From the NCBI GenBank assembly GCA_030522415.1, contig CM060127.1:10421707-10485706 (forward strand): DNA of 64,000 bases. The letters run 5' to 3'. Each line of letters opens with the position of its first letter. The first letter of the stretch is position 1. This DNA is from Channallabes apus (taxonomy: Eukaryota > Chordata > Actinopteri > Siluriformes > Clariidae). Below, piece after piece: positions 25,349-38,137 of the stretch. Both the position numbers and the translations under genes were made by a program. The notes beneath the pieces were generated by a model. The model ran no database searches, was not told where the DNA came from, and saw nothing but the letters and a program-made list of their open reading frames with translations.

Positions 25349-26346
25349 CACTGTCTGCCTCCTGTCAAGCTCCTCCACCTCCTCATTTGCTTTCTCCTCC
25401 TTCCTCAGCTCTGTCTTCACTCCTGTCCCGCTCACATGCAGCATCATACATGAGAGGAACCCACTGACCCGAGTGACTTTGGAACAGGTGAATGCAGACA
25501 CGCCTCCTGATTGTCTCAGCTATGTGTTCAAAATCCTGATTTATTGCCTTTTTAAACGTCAAACCTCGAGGGTCCACTGAGAAAATGCAGTTTAGGAGCA
25601 TTCTCCTGAGCGACAGAGCGAGAGAGAGAGAGAAATGTGTTGTCTTATTATACTTATCTAGTATTAATTTATATTTATAGATTTATTATATCTGCATGAC
25701 ATGAAATGAAAATGAATGATGGATTCTGGTGGTAATGTATACATTCATATATTGGCATAACACTTCATTTAAAGTACATGGTGCATTCGTTACACATTTA
25801 TAAGCATCACATAAATATTTCATCAAGCGCTAGAATATTCATGAAAGTCTAATGTAAAGCAATAAGATCGACCCGATGAGGTGATTGATTTAAACCTCTT
25901 CCTATTTTCTTTTATTGTCAGTCTATATCTTTTTCTCTATAAAATAAATGTTGGTTGTAAACTTAGTGTTTGATAAGTGTGTTATAAATGTTCCTTTGAT
26001 TAATATTTCAGCTTAAAGACATGCAAATCATTCAACTCCCGAGTGTTTGTTTGCATTTTCTAAAGTCTCAAGTCTTTCCTTTGTTTTCCTTCATTTGTGT
26101 TCAAAATAAATAAAACAAAGACCTACGATGATGTCACTGCATGAAGACTACAGGTGGACTGGACACTCAATACAAAGGTTATGTAAGAAATAAACACTAT
26201 AAAAACACCTCACTAAAAGTTAGATACCAGCTGCAGATTAGCAGAACGTTCTTAGAAAGTTGCGATTTTTGATTCCTAGAACATTAAACTGTCACGTTTT
26301 CTCAAAGTTCTGGGAATGTTTTGCATAACATTAATGAGATTCTGGG

Positions 26347-26548
26347 GGCGGCGCGGTGGTGTAGTGGTTAGCACTGTCGCCTTGCACCTCCAGGGTCTGG
26401 GTTCGATTCCCGTCCCTGTGTGCATGGAGTTTGCATGTTCTCCCCGTGCTTGGTGGGTTTCCTCCGGGTACTCCGGTTTCCTCCCACAGTCCAAAGATAT
26501 ACAGGTTAGGTTAATTGGCCGTTCCCAAATTGACCATAGTGTGTGAAT

Positions 26549-26589
<41 letters not shown>

Positions 26590-26732
26590 CTGCGATGGAT
26601 TGGCACGCTGTCCAGGGTGTACCCTGCCTCGTGCCCCGAGTCTCCTGGGATAGGCTCCAGGTCCCCGCGACCCCAAATACAGGATAAAGCAGTATAGAAG
26701 ATGAATAAATGAATGGATGAATGAATAATAAC
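26347..26732 (+). mobile_element. Full-length tRNA-derived SINE (DANA-like)
   Basis: It starts ggcggcgcggtggtgtagtg, with an A-box-like ggtggtgtagtgg and a B-box ggttcgattcc. It includes an internal TG array and the body ccctgcctcgtgccccgagt, then ends in a GAATGAATGAATAA tail. A 7-bp attctgg at 26339-26345 and 26733-26739 may be the target duplication. Confidence 0.9.
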
Positions 26733-27151
26733 ATTCTGGCAACATTTCAACAAGGTTTGTATAACTCTTTAAAAACTGTATTTGTAGGTCTTGGGAATGT
26801 TGTTTGATTACATTCTGGGAACATTTCAGCAAAGTTAAACTTAAAAATGACTTTATTTGTTTATTTCTTATAAAATTACTTTTTAGAAGTTTTAACATCA
26901 AATTTTCTCACTCTTCTGAGTTATTCTTTTTATGAATATGTGTTTGTGAATATATACTAGATGTAGAATGTATACTACTTTGAATATTAAGGTTTATTAG
27001 GACTGTAAGTTTAATATATTCATCCCAAATAGATAGAATAAAAATGTATAAGTTTTGTAGTATTGATTTATAAAATATTTTCAAACAAATCCAGACAAAA
27101 ACAATACAAAAAGACAAAAGACTACAAATAGATTTTATATAAATAAAAACA

Positions 27152-27535
27152 GGCGGCGCGGTGGTGTAGTGGTTAGCACTGTCGCCTTGCACCTCCAGGG
27201 TCTGGGTTCGATTCCCCGGCCAGGCTCGATTCCCGTCTCTGTGTGCATGGAGTTTGCATGTTCTCCCCGTGCTTGGTGGGTTTCCTCCGGGTACTCCGGT
27301 TTCCTCCCACAGTCCAAAGATATGCAGGTTAGGCTAATTGGCGTTCCCAAAATTGACCATAGTGTGTGAATGAGTGTGTGAATGTGAGTATGTGTGTGTG
27401 CCCTGCGATGGATTGGCACCCTGTCCAGGGTGTACCCCGCCTAGTGCCCGAAGTCTCCTGGGATAGGCTCCAGGTCCCCCGCGACCCTGAACACAGGATT
27501 AAGCGGTATAGAAAATGAATGAAATGAATGAATGA
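27152..27535 (+). mobile_element. Full-length tRNA-derived SINE (DANA-like) with perfect target duplication
   Basis: Nearly the same sequence as the copy 0.8 kb upstream, except for a short duplicated cggccaggctcgattcc segment after the B-box. It is flanked by a perfect 13-bp duplication ataaataaaaaca (27139-27151 and 27536-27548), so it is a recent insertion. Confidence 0.92.
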
Positions 27536-27732
27536 ATAAATAAAAACATAAATTTTACTGGACACCGTTTGTCAGTTTATTAATGCATGTATTGTACATC
27601 TTATATAAAATAGTTAATCTAATTAATGAAGCTCATACTGTATACCATGCTCATGAAAAAATAAATACTTACCACATCTTTTACAAACTGTCTTGAAACT
27701 TCATCTTTCATAAAACAAGCTAATATTGTGTA

Positions 27733-27773
<41 letters not shown>

Positions 27774-28116
27774 TATATAATAATAAGGAATGTGACACAC
27801 TTTCCTTAAATTTTTACATTATTGAATATTTATGCAGTGTTTATGAATGTGTTATAGGTGCCCTAAGTACAGTAGGTAGTCTTTAACTGAAAGTGTACGT
27901 AAGCTATCAGTTTAGACACTTCCATTGCTCTACTTCTGTCATTAATCTTTAATCATAAATCACTCTTTAACCAGGACAGTAATATTATACAGTATAATAA
28001 TAGTATATAATATATATGACTATAATTGTAATAAAATGAAGTAAAATCTTTAACATCTCTCAATATAGATTTATAAGGTCTAAGCAGATAGGCTTGTCAT
28101 TCTTCAGCCAGTTTGC

Positions 28117-28930
28117 TATAAATAACTTGAGAAAAATACATTTGGGAATTCATTCTTCTGAACAGAGCACACACGGGGAAGAGAGACTACAAAATGAGAG
28201 GCAAGTAAATGTCACTGATGTCTTTTACACAAGCATTTTGAGAGCTGAATGGTTTACAACAAGGAGCTTCTGACCGAGGCTGAGTTAAATAACACGTCCA
28301 CTTTTCCAGTCTAATATTTAACTTGGCTGCCAACTGAAAAACTAGTTTAAAGAAAGTCACAAAGACCTAATACTATTACACCGGGTAATCATCATCATCA
28401 TCATCGTCATCGACAGAAAGATAGATTTTGATTATATCATTAGACTGTATATCCCACTATGCATTGCATTTGCTGACATATTACTATAAAATAATAAATG
28501 CCTCTGATCACCTAATTGTTTACAGAAACATCCTGTAACATAATAAGCATTAATGTAATAATTTCATTAGCATGTAAAATCATTTCATTAGCTAGAGAGA
28601 AAATACAGTAGATCTAGTTAAAAACTCTCTTTTTCCCAATCTCTGCATGAAATGCTGGAAATTCCTCATCTTCATCTAAATGCTGTTCATTTTCAGAGAA
28701 GAAGATCATGCATAAATATAACATGAACATCTTCAACCCTTAGGGAATGAAATCCAAAAATGACCCTGTAATGTCATTACAGTTAATTAATGAGGGCATT
28801 TTTGCAGGTTTCATTTATAAAAACCGATCATGTTTAAATGATGTGTAAGTTAAACAAAATGTAAACAATGGTAAAAAAAATGTGTGTGTGTGTTTGTGTG
28901 TGTGTGTGCGTCCATGTGTGTTTCTGTGTG

Positions 28931-28969
<39 letters not shown>

Positions 28970-29505
28970 AGTATATCACCTGTCGATTAGTATTTGTCTA
29001 CAGAAGTTATTTGACTTGATATGGTGAAGATTCTTCTTGCTCTTCAATGCTCTACTTCCTTTAACAAATTCCATTAAAGTGCTAAAATTGTGTCATTCAA
29101 TTTTTTTTTTGTGAACACACTTTGAGCATACAGATATGACAAATGCTGTGATCATATTTGACTGAACATTGACATTGATGAATAAGGACCTTTACGTCTT
29201 TAGAAAATTAAGTGTAAGTTATTGTCAGACACAATAAAACACTGTGACAAACAGATCAATGGCAGCACGTGTTAATTCAGCACTGTTTCTTCCCAGATAG
29301 CAAAATGAAAGTCATCCTTGTATAACAAGCGGTTCTCTTCCTGCTCTTTGCGTTCTGGTGCTCAGCTTTTCTCTGTGAAGCAGCTGATCAAAGGGCAGCA
29401 ACACTGCAGAGACTCGGGTGTCTAGAGACGTCCATCTGCTGTCCACTGTTTCCCACCGCTTCGTTCCCCTGCACTCTACATCTCTCTCTCTTCCAGACGC
29501 TGTAG
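28117..29505 (+). pseudogene. Possible broken small secreted-protein gene
   Basis: TATAAATA at 28117-28124 is followed by a short exon ending at 28200, where AG is followed by gcaagt, the preferred form of a GC-AG donor. The next good acceptor ends at 29296. The ATG at 28194 splices in frame onto a second ATG at 29305. That frame stops after six codons (TAA at 29323), then stays open for 59 codons. The first part of that open stretch is a Leu/Phe/Ala-rich hydrophobic segment with a cleavage-like end, resembling a signal peptide. It may be a secreted-peptide gene killed by a nonsense change, or coincidence. The family is not recognised. Confidence 0.22.
28880..28975. repeat. Imperfect (TG)n array
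   Basis: TG-rich tract with C and A interruptions. Confidence 0.85.
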
Positions 29506-30315
29506 GTCCGCACAGGCTCTCCGTCTGTGTCTCAGCCTCGTGCTCTCGGCAGTAACGCACACTTTTTATATACAATACGTTTCCTTATGGTGAAAGTGAC
29601 AGAAGCTCCATATCTCCCCTGCGGTGCTCACATCTGACACCTTTACTCCACTTCTGCCCTGGTGAGAAGAAAAGGAAACCCAACTGCTCTTCAACATGAG
29701 GGGTGTTTAGATAAATTATTCATGAGTATTGAACCGGTTCATCTCAAAAGAGAATAAAGTCCAGCACACTCAGGTGCTTTGTTTGTTTGTTTGTTTGCTT
29801 CAATATCAGTATATTAATTTTCCATTGAATTTTATAAGACATCAAAATGAAAGATTCCTACAAATAATGTGACTTTTCCTAAGTCTCGTCTCCTTTTCCC
29901 CAAACAGCAGTAAAACCACGAAACCCAAACTTCATGCTGCATTCACAAAAACTGGATGATGTACAAATGATGCACAAAAGCAAGACAGTGCAGTTATTAC
30001 ACACTACACACTACACACAGGCATATACAAGAAAAACCACTGATCTCCTGGCATGGAGGAGGGAAAAAAAAATCTTTATTCAGGACTTATGGATATTTTT
30101 TTTATTTGAATGAAAACCTACATTTAATTTATATCTATACAAAAGAAAAAGCATAAATAAACACATTAATGTGCGTGTGTAGCACAGACACTTCTGCCTT
30201 TCTAGGCAACTAGAAAAAAAATCCTTTAGCATGCTGAAACCAATCTTCTGTCATCACATGACGCATCCATTGATGGCGTAGATTTTCCATATGTAGTGTT
30301 TTTGCTCATAAACCT

Positions 30316-30627
30316 TCAGTCACCACACTTAGAAAAAACCTCTTCGATCAGGTTTAAGCAGAGAGAGTATGGTGGAAGGGAAACTTTTATGAAACTGTGG
30401 TCATTGATAAACCCCTCACGTACCCGATTATGGAAGCTCAGATTGTCCCAAATGTCAACACAGACAGAATGCGCTGCCTGTTCCCTCTTCTCACATCCAA
30501 GTAAAACATCCTGTAGAACATCCTGAACTGTTAGGAGATGTTCTGTGTCGTACAGTTTGTCCCTGCAGATGGGGCTCACGTTGCTTGGCCTGGCACTTCT
30601 GTATACAGTATATAATAGCAGATTCAT
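30316..30627 (-). pseudogene. IS630/Tc1-superfamily transposase C-terminal fragment
   Basis: The minus strand carries the catalytic-core phrases VDIWDNLSFHN and LPPYSLCLNLIEEVFS, equivalent to the D-N-xFH and PPYSPxLNPIEE motifs of DDE_3/IS630-like transposases. The central Pro is replaced by Cys and the ends are missing, so the copy is dead. Confidence 0.6.
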
Positions 30628-30736
30628 TGACTGTCATCAGTTTAAACATTCTTTATACAAACAGCGAAAAAAAAAAAAACTAGTTTTGTGACACAGCATG
30701 CCTTTAAAATGATTCCTCAGGCTCACAGAGCCACGC

Positions 30737-31045
30737 TCACACACTGAGTCCTGCAATGTTTCCCGTCCCATCAGGTGATGTGATTACCTGGTGATTCAGT
30801 ACATTCAGGTCGTCAGCTGACTTCATTTTATTGCCCCATAATGTTGCTGAGTGACTGAAGCAACCCCAAATCATAACACTGTCTCCAGAGTCTTGTACAC
30901 TGGACACTATGCATGATGGAAGCATGACATCACATACAATGAGACTGGACTGACAAACCCACACTCGCAAACACCCTGATCTACACCCATCTAGCAGTTT
31001 CACACACCAACATGTAATAGTTGTAACGTAACTTTTCTTGCACAA
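30737..31045 (-). pseudogene. Tc1-like transposase middle fragment
   Basis: The minus strand reads SVMIWGCFSHSATLW and then a SADDLNVLNHQVI segment, matching the region between the first and second catalytic Asp of Tc1-like transposases. It is a fragment with no recognisable ends. Confidence 0.55.
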
Positions 31046-31479
31046 TATTTATTAGCTGTTATTTGCACATGAACTCCTTTCTATCTTCACTGCTACTTCA
31101 ACAAGAAGTGTTTCCTGTTTCTCATGGACAAGTTACTCACACCTTCTCAACTCATTAACACAGAGTGCTGCGTTGTGTCATGTTGTCGCTCTTGTTTGCA
31201 CATTTGCACGTGCACGTTATGTTTACTCCTTTTCTGTCTTTTGTGTAGTCCTTAGATAGGTTTGTTCATTTAAGGTGTTAATTCGTATTGTCTCTACTGT
31301 TGCTGCTACATGCCAGTGTTTACATACTGCACAACTCGCTGTAACTACACACTAGTACATTTATTTACATACGCATCCATCTATTTCACCTTCTTCTACT
31401 TTCTCCTTCTACCTCTTCCTTGTTTCAGCTATTTTGAATAGAATTTAATTGAATTGTCCCAGCTAGTCATCTAATTAGG

Positions 31480-31660
31480 TGTCTTAGTTAGTTAGTTAAT
31501 TAGTTAGTTACTTACTTACTTACGTAGGCAGTCAGTTAGTTAGTTAGTTGGTTAGTTACTTAGTTAGTTAGTTAGTGAGTGAGTGAATGAGTGAGTGAGT
31601 GAGTGAGTGAGTGAGTGAGTGAGTGAGTGAGTTAGGTAGGTAGGTAGGTAGGTAGGTAGT
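31480..31660. repeat. Compound tetranucleotide array (GTTA)n-(GTGA)n-(GGTA)n
   Basis: Three related tetranucleotide runs follow one another: TTAG, then GTGA, then GTAG units. Confidence 0.9.
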
Positions 31661-31671
31661 TTTTGTTGTAT

Positions 31672-31765
31672 GTATGTAGCCCCTTGGTCCAGCAGGAACG
31701 CTGTTTCATTTCCCTGTGTATTGAACTGTGTATGTATATGACAATAAATTACTTGACTTGAGATG
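31672..31765 (+). mobile_element. LINE 3' tail fragment
   Basis: The block gctgtttcatttccctgtgt, then tatgacaataaattacttga, is a typical L2/Rex-like LINE tail of fish. Confidence 0.45.
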
Positions 31766-32019
31766 ACTTCCTGTGCTTCCCATCTTCCCCTGACACATGA
31801 CCTTATGGATTCTACAGTCCAATCTTTGTGCTCTGTAGCAAACTGACTAGACTGTCTTGTTCCTGGTTGATCTTAACATGTAGTTTTCTTATTGTCTCTT
31901 TCTTTCCATTTCATTCATATAAAGATGAGTATAAGATGTACAGTAATGTATCAGCAGATTTCACCTAAGTTTGTACTTTTTATGCTATTTTTTAAATTAG
32001 TAAAGCTAAAACAAATCAA

Positions 32020-32170
32020 ATCAAATCACATTTTATTGTCACATCGCGTTACTGGTACACTGGTACAGTACATGTGAGTGAAATTCTTGTGTGCAAGCTA
32101 CACAAGCAATAGTGGTGTACAATTATAAGAATAAATATGCACGTAAATAAATATGCATATGAATAAGTAC
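32020..32170 (+). repeat. Fish interspersed repeat, left half, split by the LINE insertion
   Basis: The phrase ttttattgtcacatcgcgtt and what follows is a common fish repeat. It continues at about 35532-35800 after the LINE, so the LINE inserted into it. The 12-bp atgaataagtac at 32159-32170 is the left target duplication. Confidence 0.55.
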
Positions 32171-35100
32171 CACCTCCTTGAACCACCACCTTATCGTGGT
32201 GGAGGGGTTTGCGTGTCCCAATGATCCTGGGAGCTATGTTGTCGGGGGCTTCATGCCCCTGGCAGGGTCACCCATGGCAATCTGGTCCTAGGTGAGGGAA
32301 CAGACAAAGAGTGGTTCAGAAGACCTCTTATGATGAATAAAACCATTGGAAAACGTTTTCCCTCGCCCGGACGTGGGTCACCGGGGCCTCCCTCTGGAGC
32401 CAGGCCTGGAGGTGGGGCCCGATGGCGAGCGCCTGGTGGTCGGGCCTGCACCCATGGGGCCCGCCCGGGCACAGCCCGAAGAGGCAACGTGGGTCCCCCT
32501 TCCCATGGGCTCACCACCTGTAGGAGGGGCCAAAGAGGTCGGGTGTAGTGTGAGACAGGGGCCTTGGCGGTCTGATCCTCGGCTGCAGAAGCTGGCTCTA
32601 GGGATGTGGAATGTCACCTCTCTGGCGGGGAAGGAGCCTGAGCTAGTGCGTGAGGTTGAGAAGTTCCGGCTACATATAGTTGGACTCACCTCGACGCATA
32701 GCTTGGACTCTGGAACCAGTCTCCTTGAGAGGGGCTGGACTCTCTTCTACTCTGGAGTTGCCACCGGTGAGAGGCGACGAGCAGGTGTGGGCATACTTAT
32801 TGCCCCCCGGCTCTGGGCCTGTACATTGGGGTTCACCGCAGTGGACGAGAGGGTGGCCTCCCTCCACCTTCGGGTGGGGGGACCGATCCTTACTGTTGTT
32901 TGCGCTTATGCGCCGAATAGCAGTTTGGAGTACCCGCCCTTTTTGGGGTCTCTGGAGGGGGTGCTAGAGAACGTCCCTCCTGGGGACTCCATCGTTCTGT
33001 TGGGGGACTTCAATTCTCACGTGGGCAATGACAGTGAGACCTGGAAGGGCGTGATTGGGATGAACACCCCCCCCCTCCACCCCGATCTGAACCAGAGCGG
33101 TGTTTTGTTATTGGACTTCTGTGCTCGTCACGGATTGTCCATAACGAACACCATGTTCAGGCATAAGGGTGTCCATATGTGCACCTGGCACGCACCAGGA
33201 CACCCTAGGCCGCAGTTCGATGATCGACTTTGTGGTCGTGTCGTCGGACTTGCGGCCACATGTCTTGGACACTCAGGTGAAGAGAGGGGCGGAGCTGTCA
33301 ACTGATCACCACCTGGTGGTGAGTTGGCTTCGCTGGCGGGGTAGGATGCCGGTCAGGCCTGGTAGACCCAAACGTATTGTGAGGGTCTGCTGGGAACGTC
33401 TGGCAGAGTCCCCTGTCAGGACGAGCTTCAACTCCCACCTCCGGTAAAGCTTCAACGACATCCTGGGGGACATTGAGTCCGAATGGACTATGTTCCGCAT
33501 CTCCATTGTCGAGGCAGCCGACCGGAGCTGTGGCCGTAAGGTCGCGGTGGCAACCCAAGAACCCGTTGGTGGACACCGGCGGTGAGGGATGCCATCAAGC
33601 TGAAGAAGGAGTCTTACCGGGCCTTTTTGGCTGGTGGCACTCCAGAGGCAGCTGATAGGTACCGGCAGGCGAAGCGGAATGCAGCTTGATGAACCTGCAG
33701 CTTGATGCAGGTTGATGAGGCAAAAACCCGGGCGTGGGAGGAGTTTGGGGAGGCCATGGAGAATGACTTCCAGATGGCTTCGAAGAGATTCTGGTCCACC
33801 ATCCGGCGTCTCGCAAGGGGAAAGCAGTGCACGGTCAACACAGTGTATAGTGGGGATGGTGCGCTGCTGACCTCGACTCGGGACGTTGTGGGTCAGTGGG
33901 TGGAGTACTTCGAAGACCTCCTTAATTTCATAAACATGCCTTCCAATGAGGAAGCAGGGTCTGGGGACATATAGGTGGACTCTTCCATCTCTGGGGCCAA
34001 AGTCGCCGAGGTGATCAAAAAGCTCCGTGATGGCGGGGCCCCGGGGGTGGATGAGATCCGCCCGGAGTTCCTCAAGGCTCTGGATGTTGTAGGGCTGTCA
34101 TGGTTGACACGTCTCTGCAACATTGCATGGACATCGGGGACAGTGCCTCTGGACTGGCAAACCGGGGTGGTGGTCCCCCTCTTCAAGAAGGGGGACCGGA
34201 GAGTGTGTTCCAACTACAGAGGGATCACACTCCTCAGCCTCCCCGGGAAAGTCTATTCAGGGGTCCTGGAAAGGAGGGTCCGTCGGTTAGTCGAAACTCG
34301 GATTCAGGAGGAGCAGTGTGGTTTTCGTCCAGGTCGCGGAACAGTGGACCAGTTCTACACCCTTAGCAGGGTCCTGGAGGGGGCATGGGAGTTTGCCCAA
34401 CCAGTCTACATGTGCTTTGTGGACTTGGAGAAGGCATTCGACCGTGTCCCTCGGGGAGTCCTGTGGGCGGTACTCCGGGAGTATGAGATATCGGATTCCC
34501 TGTTAAGGGCTGTCCGGTCCCTGTACAACCGGTGTCGGAGCTTGATCTGCATTGCCAGTAGTAAGTCGGACCTGTTTCCGGTGAGAGTAGGACTCTGACA
34601 GGGCTGCCCTTTGTCACCGATCCTCTTCATAATTTTTATGGACAGGATTTCTAGGCGCAGCCAGGGCATTGAGGGGGTTCAGTTTGGTGGGCTCAGGATT
34701 GGGTCAATGCTTTTTGCAGATGACGTTGTTCTGTTGGCCTCATCATCCTGCGACCTACAGCTCTCACTGGATCGGTTCGCAGCCGAGTGTGAAGCGGCTG
34801 GGATGAGAATCAGCACCTCCAAATCTGAGGCCATGGTCCTCAGCCGGAAAAGGGTGGAGTGCCCTCTCAGGGTTGGGAGTGAGATCGTCCCCAAGTGGAG
34901 GAGTTTAAGTATCTCGGGGTCATGTTCACGAGTGCGGGTAAAATGGAAAGGGAGATCGACAGGCGGATCGGGGCAGCGTCTGCAGTGATGCGGGCTCTGT
35001 ATCGGTCCGTCATGGTGAAGAAGGAGCTGAGCCAAAAGGCAAAGCTCTCAATTTACCGGTCGATCTACATTCCTACTCTCACTTATGGTCATGAGCTGTG

Positions 35101-35531
35101 GGTAGTGACCGAAAGAACAAGATCGCGAATACAAGCGGCGGAAATGAGTTTCCTCCGCAGGGTGTCTGGGCTCTCCCTTAGAGATAGGGTCAGAAGCTCA
35201 GTCATCCGGTAGGGGCTCAGAGTAGAGCCGCTGCTCCTTCGCATCGAGAGGAGCCAGATGAGGTGGCTTGGGCACCTATTTAGGATGCCCCATGTACGCC
35301 TCCCTTGTGAGGTGTTCCGGACACGCCCCACCGGATAGAGACCCCGGGGAAGACCCAGGACACGCTGGAGGGACTATGTCTCTCGGCTGGCCTGGGAACG
35401 CCTTGGGATCCCCACGGAAGAGCTGGAAGAAGTGGCCAGGGAGAGGGAAGTCTGGGCATCCTTGCTGAAGCTGCTGCCCCCGCGACCCGACCACGGATAA
35501 GCGGAAGAAAATGGATGGAATGGATGGATGG
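32171..35531 (+). mobile_element. Near full-length RTE-like non-LTR retrotransposon with target duplication
   Basis: It is flanked by atgaataagtac at 32159-32170 and 35532-35543; the GGATGGATGG tail may contribute the first three bases. It starts with the cacctccttgaaccaccacc 5' end typical of full-length copies. The encoded order is apurinic endonuclease ([19 protein letters not shown], later [13 protein letters not shown]), reverse transcriptase (RGITLLS, FRPGRG, FADDVVLLAS) and a C-terminal domain. No separate ORF1 is seen. The clade is inferred from this layout and the short simple-repeat tail. Confidence 0.85.
32346..35212 (+). pseudogene. LINE endonuclease-reverse transcriptase ORF, inactivated
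   Basis: The polyprotein reading is broken at several points. A frame change near 33190-33220 lies within the endonuclease. A stop at 33445-33447 follows FNSHLR, and another sits just before 33975. A TGA at 34596-34598 lies inside the VGLxQGCPLSP motif, where an Arg codon would be expected. A frame shift near 34895 and a TAG near 35210 follow. TGA at the Arg codon fits CpG decay. The GC-rich composition differs sharply from the flanks. Confidence 0.85.
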
Positions 35532-36599
35532 ATGAATAAGTACAGTAGTATTAATATTGTGCAAGTATAAGAAATTATTTTTTTTAATTAAGAAATTAAT
35601 CCAATTGAATGTGAATACAAGTATACATCTATATACTGTACGATATACATACATACATTTATATTAAAAATGTCTGCAGTGAATGTGCAAAATGCAATTA
35701 TGAGCAGTATGGAGTGCATAAAGTGTCTTAGTGACTATAACAGTGTAGTGTCTATGAAGACTTACATTTAACAAGTGGTGACATCATACAGTATACTTTC
35801 ACAGTAATGTAAATTTATGTATCAAACACACACATTTATTCTGATGTTAAAACATTAATTAAAACTGATTAAATCTGTTTTCTGCTCTGGGGTGCGTTTC
35901 CCAAAAGCATCGTTAGCCAACTATGGTCGCAAGTTCCGTCGTTACCAACATACTTTAGTTCAACAACTAGGTGTTTCCCGAAACCATAGTTCAAATGAAC
36001 ATTCGCAAACAGCGTCGCAAACTTACGTGGTTGGCACTACAGCCTTCGACCTGTGGTTAGAAGCAGAGTTCCTTGTTAGTTTTCTGTGTCGACGTCATTG
36101 ATTTCACCGCGGCTGGGTGTGTTCTATTCACAGTTAACGACCCTATGCCCTATTAGTTCCTAAAAAGTTTCCCAACCACTTTAAGCGATTTGGAAAACTT
36201 AATGTTTTGGTGCTCAGATATTAGGTTATTAATTTTTCGGTTATTCTGATTACAAATTCACTTTAAATGATATAACAGTGGTACCATCGCAATTATTCTC
36301 CCTTCGAAGTGCCCTACGGAAGCATTATTTATGCGGTTGGAACACAGCCTTGGTTTCGTTTGTGCGAAGAAAAGGTGAGTTTTTAAGTGAGTATCTTTAA
36401 ACATACCAAAAGAGAAATGTCTCATAACAATATTTGTAGTAGTATGTTAGAGGTTTTCACTTATAATGAATGTTATCTGTACGGTTCACGTATTCAACAT
36501 ATACAGTGCACAAAGTGTTAAGAAATTGTAAAATGTATACACTACCGTAGTGTAAGCCTATTTAAAATATTACTCAATGAATGTACCCAAATCAATCAA

Positions 36600-36690
36600 C
36601 AAACTGGGGTTTGGGCACTGGCTGGGAATCGAACCCGGGCCATCCGCACAGCAGGTGAAACAGCTACCACTGAGCCACCGCTGTGCCCTT
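36600..36690 (-). mobile_element. tRNA-like SINE head, inverted
   Basis: Reversed, it reads gggcacagcggtggctcagt, then an A-box-like region and cccgggttcgattccc as B-box. Only the tRNA-like head is clear. Confidence 0.5.
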
Positions 36691-36727
36691 CTGAGAAGTA
36701 GAATATGGACTATTCATAGGTTTCTTT

Positions 36728-36731
<4 letters not shown>

Positions 36732-36797
<66 letters not shown>
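36732..36797. repeat. (TA)n microsatellite
   Basis: About 33 TA units. Confidence 0.95.
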
Positions 36798-36801
<4 letters not shown>

Positions 36802-37728
36802 TATATATGTATCCAGGTGGTTTAGACAGTAATGTAAAAGCTAAAGGAAAAACCCCTGTGCTTGCATTAGTTAATTGAATGCCTTTTTTTATGCATCAAG
36901 AAATGCATGAACAAAGGACGCTGCCCCTTTAAGACAATTACGAGACTCAGTGAGTGTGGAGGCCGTCCGTGGCAGAGACGCAGAAAATGCTGGAAAAAGC
37001 ATGAGTCACACGAAACTTTGCTCTTATAGTTTTGTTTATTAAAAGGCAAAACTTTAGAGAGAAATAAGATAAAGGAGTTTTTTCCCTCGTTCAGCGCTGG
37101 TTGGATATTGTGAGCAGGTGCTTTGGGTATCCAGGGGAGAGCGCGTAAGTGTATTTAAAATATTGCTATAAAATGCGCTAAGTGGTCTTATTAGCATGAC
37201 CAAGGCTAATGTCAGTTAATATTGTATGCAGATGGGAGAAGGTTCTGGAAGAGTTCCATGTATTTCTGCAGTACAAGGAGAATTGTAAGTTTCTTTTATT
37301 TGTACTTAATGCCATTGTTAATGTAAATGTTTTATTTACTGGGTTCAAGTCATATGTTGCATGTGTACATAATCGGTGTGATGTGCAAATTGACATGTGT
37401 GTGTTAGCAGTTCCTAATTGTTATTTTCTTTATTTAGGAGGCTGCTACCGTTGTCTTTAGAGGGTTAAATTATTTTGTGGAAGTTTCGCCATAAGCCTAG
37501 AGATTTCAAAAATGTAACTGTATACATCCAATGGGTGTTTGATTTATTTTATTGATTTTTGCTGTTTATTTATTTCTTTGTTTATTTGTTCATTGCTAAG
37601 AGCTCGTAAGGCTAATATCTTTAATGCTGTATTTTCTTTTGTAAGATGCAGTCAGGACTAAAAGATCTCCACATAAAAATAATTGCTTGTGTGATTGCCC
37701 CTTTATCCTAAGCACACTAACGTAGGGC

Positions 37729-37765
<37 letters not shown>

Positions 37766-37917
37766 CTAAAATCTCCTACTTGTTTGTAAAATTATTTAAA
37801 GTACACGTGCAAGGGGAAACCATTTAGGCAAATAAATTATTTATTAACACAAGTTCATTCGAGATTCATTTAAACAAACAAAAAAAAAAATACAGAATCC
37901 AAACTATAAAAAAAAAA

Positions 37918-38137
37918 CTAACCAAACATATTCTGAATTAACAGTTGTCTGACCTGCTCCTGCAGGATGCATTCTGCCTTGATGTGTGTTCGAAGGATCA
38001 TCATTATCCTCATCAGAAGTGTAATCTTCCTCATCCACAGCAGCACCAGAAAGACGCCCCTCTTCCTCATCACAAAACGGGACATTTTCCTTGACTGCAA
38101 TGTTGTGGAGAATTGCAGTAATTACAATTACATAGCA
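37918..38137 (-). pseudogene. HARBI1-like nuclease, C-terminal fragment
   Basis: The minus strand reads VITAILHNIAVKENVPFCDE and then an acidic tail (EEDYTSDEDNDDPSN). ILHN plus an acidic C-terminus is the end of PIF-Harbinger DDE nucleases. The upstream catalytic region has decayed or been lost. Confidence 0.6.

Noticed and set aside
25089..25580. Open frames of about 150 codons on both strands around a TG array
   Set aside because: Length depends on reading through the microsatellite. The Cys-rich minus-strand piece next to a gtaaga donor near 25112 is suggestive, but no partner exon or family was found.
32380..32560. GC-rich CpG-island-like block as a gene promoter
   Set aside because: It is the GC-rich 5' part of the LINE, shared by family members, not a host promoter.
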